64,000 nucleotides of DNA from Heliocidaris tuberculata (Eukaryota > Echinodermata > Echinoidea > Camarodonta > Echinometridae): positions 4,810,533 to 4,874,532 of the forward strand of contig CM046839.1 of NCBI GenBank assembly GCA_025618425.1. The letters are read 5' to 3'. Below the pieces are notes generated by a model that saw nothing but the letters and a program-made list of their open reading frames with translations, was not told where the DNA came from and ran no database searches. Shown here piece by piece: positions 1 through 12,169 of this stretch (position 1 is the first letter of the stretch; each line of letters starts with the position of its first letter). A program made the position numbers and the translations under genes.

Positions 1-49
1 AATGGCAAGTGTTCCCCGCATGTCCATTCTTTCCTTCCTCCTCTTATCA

Positions 50-50
<1 letters not shown>

Positions 51-99
<49 letters not shown>
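51..99. repeat. (CT)n microsatellite
   Basis: A near-perfect CT run occurs at the start of the window, followed by TTCTTTCAG. It resembles a polypyrimidine-tract acceptor, but no open exon of note follows. Confidence 0.9.
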
Positions 100-101
<2 letters not shown>

Positions 102-1405
102 TTCAGATTGTTGGAAGTCTGATTCATGATTAATTGTTGTATTTTATTTTCAGCGGTCAGTGGCGTATCCACGATTTTTAAAAGGAGTGGGTGAACCTCA
201 AGCGTACTTGACTTTTGTACCTCTATGTTTCTTGAGTTGGCCGAAAAATGAAGGGTACACCATGCGATCTTCGTCGTGCATATATATATATATATATATG
301 GTGGTTAGAAACAAAGGATAAAGGGAACATACCCTTTTTGTAGTGCTAGCATCATATCTGATTATTTCGTAAGGCTAAATAAGGATATATGGTTTTCAAT
401 ACTTTGAAATAGATTTCGTATCACAATTCTACCAGACAGATCTCTATTTTTACACTGCTCTGCATACAAAACATTCAAACATAATATCACCCAATGACAT
501 CTTCTAACATTACGTTTGTCATCTTCTCAAATCACAATCGTTTATTTTATTTTCTGAAGGGAGAGCCATATGAAAAAGCAAGTTTAAAAATTGCAAATTA
601 AAAAAAAAGAAAAAAGTTTGGTAAAGAGAGAGCCATTTAAAATAGAAAAGCTTTTAAGTACTGAAGATGGCCAATTTAAGTTGCATTTACAAATGCAAAT
701 GTTCTTTTATAGTCAGTAAATTCAACAATTAAAAAAGACAATTTATATTTTCTATCATTAAGTAAAAATTTAACTCACAAGTTAGAATCTGATAGATTTT
801 TCACCCATAAGTACAATTCATATCAGCTCTAAACTTAGTTCCCTTTAAGAACTTCCAATAATGTACCAGGGGTGTCACGTATTTCATGTGTTTAAGGGCG
901 TACTTATACCATGACCTTACCACGAATAAGAAGGAGAACTATTGAAGTACCGATGAACATCTGTTCCCCTGGGGATAAAAGTTCAGTTTGACTTGTCTGA
1001 TCTATAAGAATGGATCTCAAATTACACTGAATGCATTTTTGTAATCTACTTGTGGTATAGGCCTTTATGATAAGAAATGACTAATGAATTTTTCTTTTAA
1101 ATTATTAAACATCTCCCTTATTGTACAAATACATTTTAACTTGATTTAAATGATATTTACTTGCATACCTTCGTAAACAGAAACAGATTAAACGTTTTTT
1201 GTCAGAAAACCGTTGTAATAAAGTGTTATAATATTTCTTTAGTTTTTTATAATCATTTTAATGAGATGCGCTTATTTTTAAGATGAAATGGATCCGTTCT
1301 ATAAAAGGAACATTTTACTTTTGCAGGACTGTGTATATTTTAACTGAAAACATATTGAAAGCAAATTGATAGATTTGTAATGCAGGCACCTCCATACAAG
1401 CACTA
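100..1405. other. Intergenic, nothing coding recognised
   Basis: AT-rich sequence. A hAT-like terminus word (CAGTGGCGTATCCACG) is at about 167 and a short (TA)n at 281-299. I see no exon or RNA gene. Confidence 0.5.
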
Positions 1406-1413
1406 TCACTATG

Positions 1414-1653
1414 GGGTAAACTCGCTAGTCATAAGGACCGCTATTCATAACGATCACTTATTCATAGGGACCGCTATCCATAACGCGTGACTAAATGAAT
1501 AGCGGTTTTGTATGAATAGCGGTCCTTCGACATAGCGAGCAAACCATAGACAGATTACCTCGCTATTCATAAGGACTTCCGTTCATATATAAGGACCGCT
1601 ATTCATAGCGCGTGTTAAATGAATAGCGGTCCTTATGAATAGCGAGTAGACCC
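1414..1653. mobile_element. Multi-hairpin foldback MITE, copy 1
   Basis: The ends are inverted (GGGGTAAACTCGCT against the complement of AGCGAGTAGACCCC). The interior repeats AAGGACCGCTATTCATAA and its complement many times. A perfect 8-bp duplication ATCACTAT flanks the element (1406-1413 and 1654-1661). There is no coding capacity. A second copy lies at 30531-30768. Confidence 0.8.
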
Positions 1654-1864
1654 CATCACTATCATGTCTGAGTATCTAAACTTTTTAATAGCAAAGTAAA
1701 TCAAACAAGCACAAAATGATACAGTACAAGGCAAACAGGTAAACTCTCCAAATGTAAATGATTAAACTGTCGTCAGCAACCATGTGGTTCAAAAATACGG
1801 AGGAGGGCGGGAAGATTGATTTTCCCCCAAAGGGTCTTATTCCTTCTCTCTCTTGTTTTCCATT

Positions 1865-1928
1865 TCTCTCTCTCTCTCTCTCTCTCTTTCTTTCTCCCCC
1901 CCCCCCCCCCTCTCTCTCTCTCTCTCTG
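1865..1928. repeat. (TC)n - C tract - (TC)n compound repeat
   Basis: TC units, about 15 C's, then TC units again. The same compound layout recurs at 6661, 17850, 41946 and 43456. Confidence 0.85.
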
Positions 1929-2879
1929 ACAAACACTAACACAACCTAACATGTACACTCTCCCTTATTTAATTGCGTATATCAATCGTTCCTTGGTCAG
2001 AGTGAAATATGCATAAAACCCGATCCTGATTCAGCTTGATGTATGATTTTTTGTAACATCTCTTTCAAATTCTTTACAGTGGATAGTGATTTTCTTTTTC
2101 AATAAAAAGCCTTTCTTCACGTTCTCAGGCATTTTTTTTTTCTACTCAGGGAAACGCCCCTTTCGAATTGCCAATGATAACTATCATGATAGTGATGGAT
2201 GACAATAAAAGTAAACCTATTCGTCATAATTGCCCTTTCTTGTCGTTTGTAAGGAAATGACGACAATACATTTTTTTTTAATGTCTTCTCTATTTTCAAA
2301 GCAATGAATTTGTATCAACTATATCAATTTGTGCAAAAATAAATTTCAACATTTCAATTTATCAAATCCACGAAAAAGTGTGTCTCAAAGGGGAAGGCCA
2401 TGTTTCAGTTCATAGTCAACACAGTTTATGATGAAAAATGCGGAATATTCCTATTACTCCTTATGAGACATTAACGTGAACTTTTTGGAGGAGAAAAATA
2501 CTCATTTCATTCAATCGAGAAAAAAAATTTCTATATCAGTAGTGTCTGTTCAGCAGGGCACCGTTTCATAAGACTTGATATTTATTAAATTTACGATTTT
2601 TCATAGTAGAGAGAAAGGAGATCCCCCAAATGCAAAAAGAATTTATAGATAGATAAATTGAAAATAGAAATGAAGAGAAAAAACTTGCAATTGAAAGGGA
2701 TACTCTTTCAATCTATTTAAAGAAATGGGATGCCTTGGAAGGTTGTCTGATTTTTTTTTTTTTTTTTTTTTTGATTTTTTTTTAAATTCTCCACTCAAAT
2801 ATATGTTCACTGACTGTATATGTTCACTGACTGTATATGATAAATGATAGATAAGGAGGCATAATTTCTGGACCCTCTA

Positions 2880-3240
2880 CCCTCCCGCCTTTTCTTTTCC
2901 TTTCTCCTTTTTTCCCCCTTTTGTATGTTTGTTAACGTATGTGTGTTGTGGTGTGGCTGTTCCGTTTTTGTTCTGTTCTGTTTTGTTTGTTTTCTTTTTT
3001 CGTTTTTATTTTTTGTTCTTTTTTTTTGTCATTTTGTCTGTTCGTTTGTTCTTTTTATGAATATCATTCTTCTTGGAATGTATATTTCGATTCGCAAATA
3101 AATTTTACATGAAAGTTTATTTCTATTGTTTTGAAATGTGAAACTTCAGTTAGCAGTTATATTTTTGTGAAGATTATGAAATGTTTTAAATTATGTACAA
3201 TTTTCTTTATAAGAAAATAAAAACTTTTTGAAAAAAAAAA
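2880..3240 (+). mobile_element. Possible retroelement 3' UTR with poly(A)
   Basis: This T-rich non-coding stretch ends in AAAATAAAAAC and an A run at 3229-3240. It resembles the 45.8-46.1 kb region in composition: pyrimidine-rich start, a polyadenylation-like word, then an A tail. It carries no coding remnant, so the class is uncertain. Confidence 0.3.
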
Positions 3241-3353
3241 ATACTATGTATTTCCCGAGGTGTGGGAATCATTCATAAGTTAAAACTTATGTTGCCACGA
3301 ACAACTTTGTTTTACTGTATAATACACTGATACTTCCTTATACAATATACTGT

Positions 3354-3735
3354 AATATTGCTTTGGCTAACTGTGGTATTACCAAACTCAATCCTATTCT
3401 TTCCGTACAAAAGCGGGCACTTCGTATTTGTACAGGATCGTCTTACTTTTCTCATTCTGATCCACTATTTCTTCAGCTTAAAACATTGAAGGTCACTGAT
3501 TTAAATACTTTTTCAAGTTGCAGTTTTTATGTTTAAATATAAAAATAATCAACTTCCTTCCTCATTTCAAAATTGATTTAATCTAAACAGTACAATTCAC
3601 ACATACCCTGCAATTATTAATAACGCATAAATCAATAAGACACCATGGCCCTGACCTGTGGAATAATCTACCCACAACAGTCAAAATGTGCTCCTCAATT
3701 TACTTTTTTAAAGTGACTAGGAAGCGCAATCTAAT
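3354..3735 (+). pseudogene. Decayed non-LTR retrotransposon (CR1/L2/Jockey-like) reverse-transcriptase C-terminus
   Basis: An open stretch from 3354 encodes NIALANCGITKLNPILSVQK, then RALRICTGSSYFSHSDPLF and LQLKTLKVTDLNTF before a TAA at 3534. The QKRALRI...HSDPLF...LKTLKV-x-D order is the typical post-palm region of CR1/L2-type reverse transcriptases. Farther on, at about 3641-3675, bases in another frame encode a GPDLWNNLP-like motif, another signature of the same C-terminus. Stops and frame changes make it a dead fragment. Confidence 0.65.
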
Positions 3736-4361
3736 ATCATTATACTCAAATCCACCACATTGACCATCTATGTAAAAAATATAGTATTTTATTGATTATT
3801 GATCCATACAACAACTTATGAATACATCTTGACCACACCGCTAAAGCACTTGCACTTGCACTGCATCCTCATGACCTCCTTTCTCCATTTTTTTTTAAAA
3901 GTTCTATGTCGCTTTTTTACTTTGAGACCGCCGTCGACATCAAGCAACTCGCTCATGATGACGGTCTCCTGCGTTCACAAATCCTGTTAATTGTAAAATG
4001 TTAATTTCCCATATTGTATACATATTTTCTTTGTATGTAAGAAGTAAATTGTTAATGTCTGACAATGTGTTTATATTTTTTTCTGTAATATTATTATATC
4101 TTTTATCATGCTACTGAACGCAGAAATAAAATCAGTCAAACAAACAATAATTGTTGTAAGCTACTGAAATCCTTGAATCTGATTGGTTGAGAGCAAACTT
4201 GTCAAAGAAATGGGGCAGTTGTTGTTGATAACAAGTTTATGAAACAGGGCGCTGTATGTGACAATGATCAAGGGTAATGGCCTAAGTAGGTGGATGGGAT
4301 GCGAAGGAGCAAAATGACCGAGAAGTGGTTCAATGTAGGAGTTAAATCATCTTCTTCTCAC

Positions 4362-4435
4362 TTCTTTCTTTCTCTCTCTTCTCTCTCTCTCTCTCTCTCT
4401 TTCTCTATCTCCTCCTTTTTATTTCTTTCTCTTTA
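4362..4435. repeat. TC-rich microsatellite
   Basis: Imperfect TTTC and TC units. Apparent frames over it are low-complexity. Confidence 0.8.
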
Positions 4436-4611
4436 TCTCTGTATCGCCTTTTCTTCTCCAATCGACCGAGGCACGTCCTCCTGCACTAGCCACTCTTCCT
4501 TGTGTAAAACAATGGAAAGCATATCAAAGTTCACAAATAATGAATGAAATGAAATGAAATGAAATTTTGTACCACCTGATATTATCACAATTATTGAAAT
4601 TTGTACTTACC

Positions 4612-4739
4612 GGTAAAGGACATTGACCGGTCAGTCGTTCAATTCCTTGAAACCAATGGCATGAGTCTTCCACGCCAGAAGATGATTCCTCACACCTTAA
4701 TGAATATTTTGTACACCTCAACTCACTGGTGATCTCAGC
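4612..4739 (-). CDS. Candidate minus-strand exon, unidentified
   Basis: The minus strand shows an acceptor (aatctgtttag) and a strong donor (accg then gtaagt). The open frame includes AAEITSELRCTKYSLRCEES and ends LTGQCPLP. It is cysteine-containing but unrecognised. It sits among the plus-strand candidates, so at most one of the two sets is likely to be real. Confidence 0.18.
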
Positions 4740-5271
4740 AGCTAAACAGATTAAGGTTCCGGGCTTGGAATACTAAATGAATAGGCCTTTGGCTAGCGGA
4801 CCTTAACCAATTTCTCGTAATTAATATCCCAGACACAGTCGGAAGCATGTGACATTCTTTCTTTGATGTCGGCGCTTTATAAATTCTGAATTATGAAGAC
4901 GTTTGGGGCTTAAACAGTTGCCAATATCATTAGATGTTTGGTCAAACGGTCTCAAGAGGCAAACCTGAACCGAAATTTGACACCGCCATGACTTACCTTC
5001 GTATACATAGACATGACAAATAACGTTATGGCACATCGCTTAAAGGATTTCAACATATCGCAGATAACGATAACTATAACTATAAAATGGGATTATGTAT
5101 AGGTATTGGATATCGGTGGTGCTCACCAATTTAGTCTAATGAGCACTCAGCACCGATTATCTTGGATCCAATAATTTTCTGCATAGACCGATTATTATAG
5201 TACCGTTGTTGTTATTGATTTGCGTGACCGGTCCTTCAAACCTATTTATCTATTGTATCGAATATGTACAG

Positions 5272-5315
5272 ATAGTATAGAAAATATGAATGAGCAGTTT
5301 GAGGAAACAGATCAG
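5272..5315 (+). CDS. Candidate plus-strand exon, unidentified
   Basis: The segment between acceptor atatgtacag and a strong donor gtatgt is open in the frame S-I-E-N-MNEQFEETDQ. It ends in phase 0, matching the next candidate. Short open segments between AG and GT arise often by chance in AT-rich DNA, so this is weak evidence. No homology is recognised. Confidence 0.2.
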
Positions 5316-5903
5316 GTATGTACACACTTTTTATACGTGTGGCTACCACCACAGCCTTGATGTGTGTTTTACGATCAGTGGTACGTATTCTTTTCATGAG
5401 GCCTCACGCCTACCAAAGATCCAGATGGCTCGTAGATGCCTCTCACTTTTAGATGTATACATTGGTGAAAAACAACAGGAAACACCCGTCCTGTCCCAGT
5501 TCCTGTATTACCCCACTGATGGATTTTTAGCACATTTGATATTGTTGATACTCATTTTCATCTTAAAGTGACACTTTCTAAAAGTCTAGATAATAATTAA
5601 TTTCATACAGGTTTCCCCCTCTAACTTCAATTTTCAACCACACCACAAGGTATTATTTCAAAGGGGCGCTAAAATTTACAACCACGTTACAAGTTATTAC
5701 TTTAAAAGGGAGGCAGACTTTGAAGCGAGCTTATATGATAGATACTTCAATTCCATGTATACTCTACATACTAAAGAATAAAGAACCGCAGAGAAACTGA
5801 GGTAACAATTTTCTTTGAATATAAATGTGTGAAGGTATATATAGCAATCTTATTATTATTATTATTGTATGAAATACTTGAAGAAAAACAGTATTTAATT
5901 CAG

Positions 5904-5975
5904 TTTTGTTGTGTGCAAAGCTTCACGATTGGAGATGCATTACAAGAGCTCGGTCTACTGCAGTGTCATACCAAG
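5904..5975 (+). CDS. Candidate plus-strand exon, unidentified
   Basis: This 24-codon segment has acceptor tttaattcag and donor gtaaaa. In phase 0 it reads FCCVQS then FTIGDALQELGLLQCHTK, which looks amphipathic and protein-like. Phase agrees with the candidate before it and the one after it. I do not recognise the protein. Confidence 0.25.
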
Positions 5976-6360
5976 GTAAAATATATTTGAAGCTATAAAG
6001 TGAGTATATCATTCATTTCCCCAATTGAATCAGCCTTAATGCACACCTGGTGGGCCCAGCGGTTCTTGAGATGATAGGCATTTAAAGATACCTCATGTTG
6101 AAAAAACAGACAAGATTTGAAGCAAGACTATAGAGATAGATAATATCATGGAATTTCTTTGAAATGTCCCTGTAATTATGCATATGATTAGTTATTTGTA
6201 CTGCAGCAGCACAAATAGAATTTTCAGTTCATTGTTTCCTTTTTTGAAAACAAAACAAGAATTGTGTATTTTTTCTATAAAAATTCATCAGAAATGTCTT
6301 CTTTCTACATTCTGAGACTAACTTTGGAATCTCTTCTGCTAGTACGTTTACAAAATGCAG

Positions 6361-6407
6361 GCACTACTCAAGAAAATACATAAGAGGAAAATGTCTCGTT
6401 TAGCAGA
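6361..6407 (+). CDS. Candidate plus-strand exon, unidentified
   Basis: After acceptor caaaatgcag the frame reads ALLKKIHKRKMSRLA, basic and helical. Either a donor gtaagc follows at 6408, or the frame runs to TAA at 6409-6411 as a terminal exon. It is phase-compatible with 5904-5975. Confidence 0.22.
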
Positions 6408-6658
6408 GTAAGCAAAATATATTAGGTTTGACACTGTCTAACATGATGTTTCAAACAGTTTAAATTGATTCATGAACAATTTAACTTCTTTCTCCTTTTT
6501 ACTGGAAATTGTTGAATTGTACATTTTATGAGTAAGCATGAAAACCAACTCTTACAGTTTCATAGTGTACCCTTCAATTTTAAAAGTCGATTAATCTATC
6601 AGTCAACTTCGGTTTTGTCATAGAAACAAATTGCCCCTTCAGAAATCTTCTCAAGAAG

Positions 6659-6660
<2 letters not shown>

Positions 6661-6722
<62 letters not shown>

Positions 6723-6757
6723 CCCCCCCCCCCTCTCTCTCTCTCCCTCTGCTGTCT
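6661..6757. repeat. (TC)30 plus C tract compound repeat
   Basis: Sixty bases of pure TC are followed by CACCCCCCCC and more TC. The serine-leucine and arginine-glutamate frames over it are artefacts. Confidence 0.92.
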
Positions 6758-7747
6758 CTCTCTGCAAATCAGCTATTGTTCTGATCATGAAATCATCGGA
6801 TCTTTCAACTGTGGACATAATTTCAAATATTTTAAACATATAGTGTCCATACATTCGACTTTTATTTTTACTTATCTCTCACAAGTGATTTGACATTTGA
6901 ATTTTCCACTTAAAATCCCCATTAACTGTTCGAAAGATGTGTTTTCTATCTGTCTAAAGTTTTCAAGAGACCTTATGAGACGGTTTTACCAATACTACCA
7001 GTCTCCTTACCATATCGAGATTGAAAGAATTTTCACAACACCGTGGGCCTTTCACACCCAATTATCAACCGTTTTACAGTAATTGCTGTTTACGTATAGC
7101 CATCCAAATAATCTTTGAATTATCTGTCCTGTTTTCAAAAGCCTACCCTCGATTTTAGGCTGGCAATTAGACCCCTAGCAAGGCCATGGCGGATATATAT
7201 AAGTACTGTTTAATTTGTGTACATAGCATCGGCTTCAACGGTCGTCAAAATATTATCAATATGGATAATTTAAGGAAGCAATTAAATCAAGTATTCGGTG
7301 TATATGCAAGCCTAGTTTTTGTTGTTTTTGTTGCTCTTTTTGTTTTTGTTCATTTTTCTTTTTTTACCCTTTGTTTTTTATTGGTTTGTGCAGGAATTTC
7401 AGTTGAAAAGTGTAAAATCTATACAAGATTTTCGTTGAAATTTCGTGGACATTGGGTAGGAATTCGAATTTGGATTTGAATGTATTGACAGTATCGCGGA
7501 ACGGAACATAATATCTTATCATAATTTCCATAATATTGCAGGGAGATGAATTTTCTTTAAATGTATTTTTATCATTAAAAAAAAAAGATTAATGAAAGCA
7601 GGAAGGAATGAATATCATATATTTACATATAACGCATTAAACGTCATCAAAGTAACAATTAAAATTCTAGAAAAAACAAATCAAAAGTAATTGTTTAAAC
7701 AGAAGCTTAACATGATGCCTACTGGATCCGGGTTGGCCCTATATTAA

Positions 7748-8113
7748 AGGGTACCAATCACCAAAAATAATTTTGCTCTGTATGTTAGAGGTTTCAGGTC
7801 GTTATACTATATTCAAAATATGGGCTTCAAATATCAATTCTATGAAGAGATATTGCAATTTTAATTACACTCTCTATAAGCGTAAAAGCGACTCGTGAGT
7901 AGACTGCTCGACGCACCCCTACGCGTTCGCCAAGATAAAGGCTCCCGCGGAACCTAACTCGGAGTTCGGTTCCGCACGAGCATTTTCATGTTATCCTCTA
8001 TTTCCTTCATACTCATTAACTGTTGACGTATAGAATACCAGACAAAGTTCTTTGAGGTTGATTTTATACTTTCTAGCTTTACACAAATTATTTTTTCAGG
8101 TGATTGGTACACT
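7748..8113. mobile_element. piggyBac-like MITE flanked by TTAA
   Basis: TTAA at 7744-7747 and again at 8114-8117 flanks ends AGGGTACCAATCACC and the complement of GGTGATTGGTACACT, which match at 14 of 15 positions. The TTAA target is the piggyBac hallmark. The 366-bp interior includes a GC-rich block at about 7888-7985 and no transposase. Confidence 0.75.
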
Positions 8114-8318
8114 TTAAGCTTATGAGAATGAGATATTTCATTGGTGAACAGGTTTATTGGGTCATAAAAGAACTCCCGTCAGTAAAAAGGCCTCAAAAGT
8201 ACAAGTATTTTATATCTTGATTACTTATTCATCTTATTTTTTTAAATTAGTGATCACGTGTTATCAGAGGTAGATGTTGAAATTTTAGAGGAAACTCGTT
8301 ACTGTTATTGACACTATC

Positions 8319-8320
<2 letters not shown>

Positions 8321-8375
<55 letters not shown>

Positions 8376-8379
8376 TGCG

Positions 8380-8415
<36 letters not shown>
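8321..8415. repeat. (AT)24-(GC)-(TG)17 compound microsatellite
   Basis: An AT run at 8321-8368, a short GCGCGTATGCGC bridge, then TG to 8415. Downstream to about 8760 is poly(A) and a purine-rich GGGGAGAG tract. Long minus-strand frames here are low-complexity. Confidence 0.9.
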
Positions 8416-8418
<3 letters not shown>

Positions 8419-9149
8419 AAATAAAGTTCACGACATCGTACAGAATACACACGAGGAGCATGTTTCCTGTATTCATGGGAATAACAAACAAAAGTGGGTG
8501 ATTGTAAAAAAAAAAAAGAAAAAAAAAGAACAAAGAAAAAAGATAGGTTATAGGACATTTCCCAGCATTCGGATTGAACGTGCATAGTCCTAAGAAGAGA
8601 AAGACACAGAGTGATAGGGGCAGGGCAGAATAGAGAGAGAGGGGGGAGAGGGGGAAGAGGGGGGAAAATAGGGGTAACGAGAGACGGCAGAAAGGAGGGA
8701 AGGGCAGAAGGAAAATAGAGAAAGAGAAAGAAAGAGAGAGAATGAGAGGAGAGATGGTAAAAGATGCATAGGGTAACGTTTCCTGGATTATATAATTCAA
8801 ATACATCAATCTTTTTATATAATTTCATACATGTTTGAAGATTTAGATAAAGAATATCTTGATATAAATCAAATAATAGTAATACATACAGAGGAACACA
8901 GAGACATACATTATTCTTTATGATCTTTTTGTTTCAGATATCCTAAAATATTAAAAATATTAAAAATATTAATACTACAAAGCATTCAAAGAAGGCATGA
9001 ATTTTGAAATAAAGTATTTTTCTTTTAGACATCTTTTAATTTTGTTGTCTTCTTTCATTTTGTAAAAAGGTGATATATCAAAGTTTGGTTCTTGTGAGAT
9101 ATTGTCTCCCGTTGTTCTCTTGGCTCTGTCTTCGTTTTAACCTTCTTAT

Positions 9150-9266
9150 ATGTCTTTTATCTTTCTTTGTCGTTCTTTGTCTTTCTTTGCGTTTTCTTGT
9201 CATTCTTTTTCTTTCTTTGTCTTTTCTTGTCATTCTTTGTCTTTCGTGGTCTTTCGTTGTCCTTCT
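9150..9266. repeat. CTTTGT-type minisatellite
   Basis: About ten units of TCTTTCTTTGTC and TTCTTGTCATTC variants, 10-15 bp each. Confidence 0.75.
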
Positions 9267-9918
9267 TTGAGACCACTGCTCTACATCTGAGCCATCACAA
9301 AACATTGCTGTTATGTCTTGTTGTTAGTGAGATGAAAAAGCATAGCACGAGTAGTGACATTGGAAGCTTCATTTCATCGTTCACCTGGCATGCTATGACG
9401 CCAGGATCGATCTTCTAATCCTCTAAGGATGGGTGCTTTCTATTCATTAAATATTGATAGACACACATCAAGAACCCATCATGTTCATCTCCAGGGTTGG
9501 CTATACTAAACAGGGTTCTGGTAAGCCCATCATTCTACCAATCAACCTCCATGGAATGTGTTCACACTGTTCCTGTCCTTAAGGTTAGTATCCAAGAAAA
9601 ACCCTTTCCTCGGACTTAGGCCAAAGCTGTCGAAATTTTGAAATTCTGGATGCGGCCTATGTTTTTGGAAGAGTTCAGTTTAAATAATGATGTGTTATTG
9701 ATGATGCAATCAGCTAATTACTTATTGAGTATATTGTGATATTGTATTTGTTATCCATGAGAAAATGGCCATGCGTGGTGAAAGGAAATGGTATAATAAT
9801 TAATGACATTCTCTTAAGTGTGAAGGCCGTTTGCATTAAATTTTGTCCCCATTGACCTTCCTTTCCCCACTGTGACTGTATAAGTTTTAACAACTTATTT
9901 GTTTATAATTCGTTATAG

Positions 9919-9975
9919 ATGATTATGATGCCAGTTTAGTCGACCTCGCACCCCTGATTGAATACTTCAACAGTG
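9919..9975 (+). CDS. Candidate plus-strand exon, unidentified
   Basis: The segment has a good pyrimidine-rich acceptor (ttcgttatag) and donor gtaagg. It reads DYDASLVDLAPLIEYFNS plus one base. GC content is higher than in the flanks. It joins in phase to 11353. The protein is not recognised; a decayed gene or chance are both possible. Confidence 0.3.
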
Positions 9976-10779
9976 GTAAGGCCTCTCTTGTAAGATGACC
10001 AATTTGGGGAGGGCAGTCTACAAACATAAAAGGATAAAAATAAAAAAACTGAGCAAGAAGACCTCATGTTCTATTTACAGCCTATTTATATCCAGCTCTC
10101 CTCCTCTTCCATGTCTTTTCAACAGCTTGCCACGCTCAGCTATCCATCCATTAGGAATATATATACCGCAGAGATATTCTTGAAGTAAGATCGTGATGAG
10201 TTTACTTTTGCTGATTGCCGAGCCCTCGTCTACGTACGTTGTGTCATCTACATTATGACCAACCAATCTGATTAGTGGTGCGACATTTGTGGTTAAAATT
10301 AGAGCATTTTCTCGGAAATGGGTCCACTTTACTAAGAGAACGTTGGTGTCTTATTCAGAAATAACCATCCATTTCTTGCTTAACTTTGCCTTTGTACTAG
10401 TTCGATAGCCTAAAGGAGGCCAGGAGTGGGTAGTAATTATTGTTCAAAACTAAATTGATCTATTATTGTTAGTATTCCTCCATCCCCACCTGTGTTCCAC
10501 ATATCTACTCGTCGTAATTCATCGGTCAAATGCAACCCAACTCTTCGTAACCAGCAATTAGGCACGAGGATTTCATTTCAGGAATATATGAATGCTTAGT
10601 CTATTCTCTCCCTTTCTTCTCTCTGTTTCTTCGTGAATATTTCTCTTTTCTGTTTTCCCTATACTCCTTTTAAGTTGCACCTCCACCCCCCCCCCCCCAC
10701 CCCTCCATTTTTCCTCTTTCCTCTCTTCCCCCCCCCCCTTTTTTTTTTTCTTTCTTTCTTTTTTCCCTCAGGCTCAGTG

Positions 10780-11025
10780 GTCTAGAATGTTATCTTTTTT
10801 TCTTTTTCTGTACATCGTTATTTCCTTTTATTATGTACTGTTATGTTTTATGTACTAGGGCACCCTCGCCCAAAGCTTTTGCTTTTTCGGTGTGTCGCCC
10901 AACTATGTATGTACCACATGAATGTATATTTTGTCATATTTTTGTTTAAAATACATGTACATTATTTTGTTCATTTATTGCTCTGTACACTTACATTGAA
11001 AAGTTGGAAATAAATGTCATTAAAT
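10780..11025 (+). mobile_element. Possible retroelement 3' UTR
   Basis: T-rich sequence with short TATGTACT repeats is followed by a CGGTGTGTCGCCCAAC block and ends with GGAAATAAATG. It resembles a retroposed LINE tail but has no coding remnant. Low confidence. Confidence 0.22.
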
Positions 11026-11029
11026 GCTA

Positions 11030-11285
11030 CTGATGATGATAAGGATTTTAATGATGATTATGTCGATGATAATAATATTACTGAATGACGATAATGACGA
11101 TTAAGATAATTATTACGAATAACGTTGGTGACGATGATGATGATGATGATGACAATGATGACCTTGGTGATATAGGATTGCTCATCCAGATCAGAGTAAC
11201 ATAGTGATAATCATCACCATCTTCCCCGTCATAATCATCATCATGATCAATAATATGCTATGATCAGTTCTCTCTCTCTCTCTCT
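11030..11285. repeat. Imperfect (GAT)n then (TC)n
   Basis: GATGAT words alternate with AATAAT and GACGAT, followed by ATCATC and a TC run at 11272-11288. Confidence 0.7.
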
Positions 11286-11352
11286 CTCCCTCCCTTGCTC
11301 TCTTCTCCGTCTCACTCTTTTATTAATTTGATCTTATTTTTTTCAAAATCAG

Positions 11353-11485
11353 GCATTGCAATCCTATACTCAACCTTCCTTTATTATTCCTATTTATATC
11401 TTGTATACCCAATGCAATTCTTTGCTTGGGCAAGGGTAGATCCATCAGATATGGATAAACAGATAAAGCAAGGAAAATGTATAAG
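11353..11485 (+). CDS. Candidate plus-strand exon with a hydrophobic segment
   Basis: The segment follows acceptor ttcaaaatcag. It reads IAILYSTFLYYSYLYLVYPM, then QFFAWARVDPSDMDKQIKQG and KCI. The first part could be a membrane segment. The donor (gttcgt) is poor; if unspliced, the frame stops at 11504. Phases on both sides agree with the neighbouring candidates. Confidence 0.25.
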
Positions 11486-12169
11486 GTTCGTTTTAGTGCT
11501 ATAGAATGACTGCGATATCAAATCATAGATATTAAGTTATTACATTAATGTAAAATCAGAAATTTAAGTCATTAAATTCGATCTATTATGTAGCCAAAGA
11601 CAGACACGGCAAAGCTGTTATGTAGAAAGGAAATGGGTACCCAGATACGAAAGTATATAGACAAAACTGCTTGATAACCACGATTACAGTTTAACACATG
11701 TGAAGGAAATGCTATACTTTCAAAGCTTTTAAAGTGTTCGAATAGGATTAGACTCACATAAATCCTTGTCCTCGTACTTTCCTCAGTATATTAATATCAT
11801 GTAGCAAAGGTGAGGAGTTTACCTCTCTAAAAAATATTATTCATCTCGCACACCTGCAATCGAGATCAATGCTTCATCTTAGTTGGTAACTCCGGGCCAC
11901 GGTGATGACAAACTCCTCACACCATTTCTAAGGAAATTGATAGGCTATAACAAGGTTCAATGTCCATGAATATGCTATTTCTCAGTGCGGTATTGAATCA
12001 TTACCTCGGATCAATGTGATATGTGACACTGCTTAGATTGTGGTTTGGTCTCACTTTCCTCATTGCATTTTGAATATAGCTTTGAATATAGCTTTCGGTA
12101 TTATTCATTTCAAGCAAATCGATTTGCCGCGAGACTTACAGGATTGTACATATGCTCTAGCGAGTTTAA

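Noticed and set aside
1414..1653. CRISPR-like array from repeated CGCTATTCATAAGGACC words
   Set aside because: Repeats occur in both orientations at irregular spacing inside an element with inverted ends and a target duplication, in a eukaryotic genome.
7186..7479. 97-codon plus-strand frame starting MADIYKYCL
   Set aside because: The middle is a TTTGTT-rich low-complexity stretch and the frame has no homologue that I recognise; a possible strong acceptor at 7393 leads to a stop within 15 codons.
8247..8828. 193- and 174-codon minus-strand frames
   Set aside because: They run over purine/pyrimidine tracts, (TG)n and (AT)n; composition is low-complexity serine, leucine and isoleucine-tyrosine.
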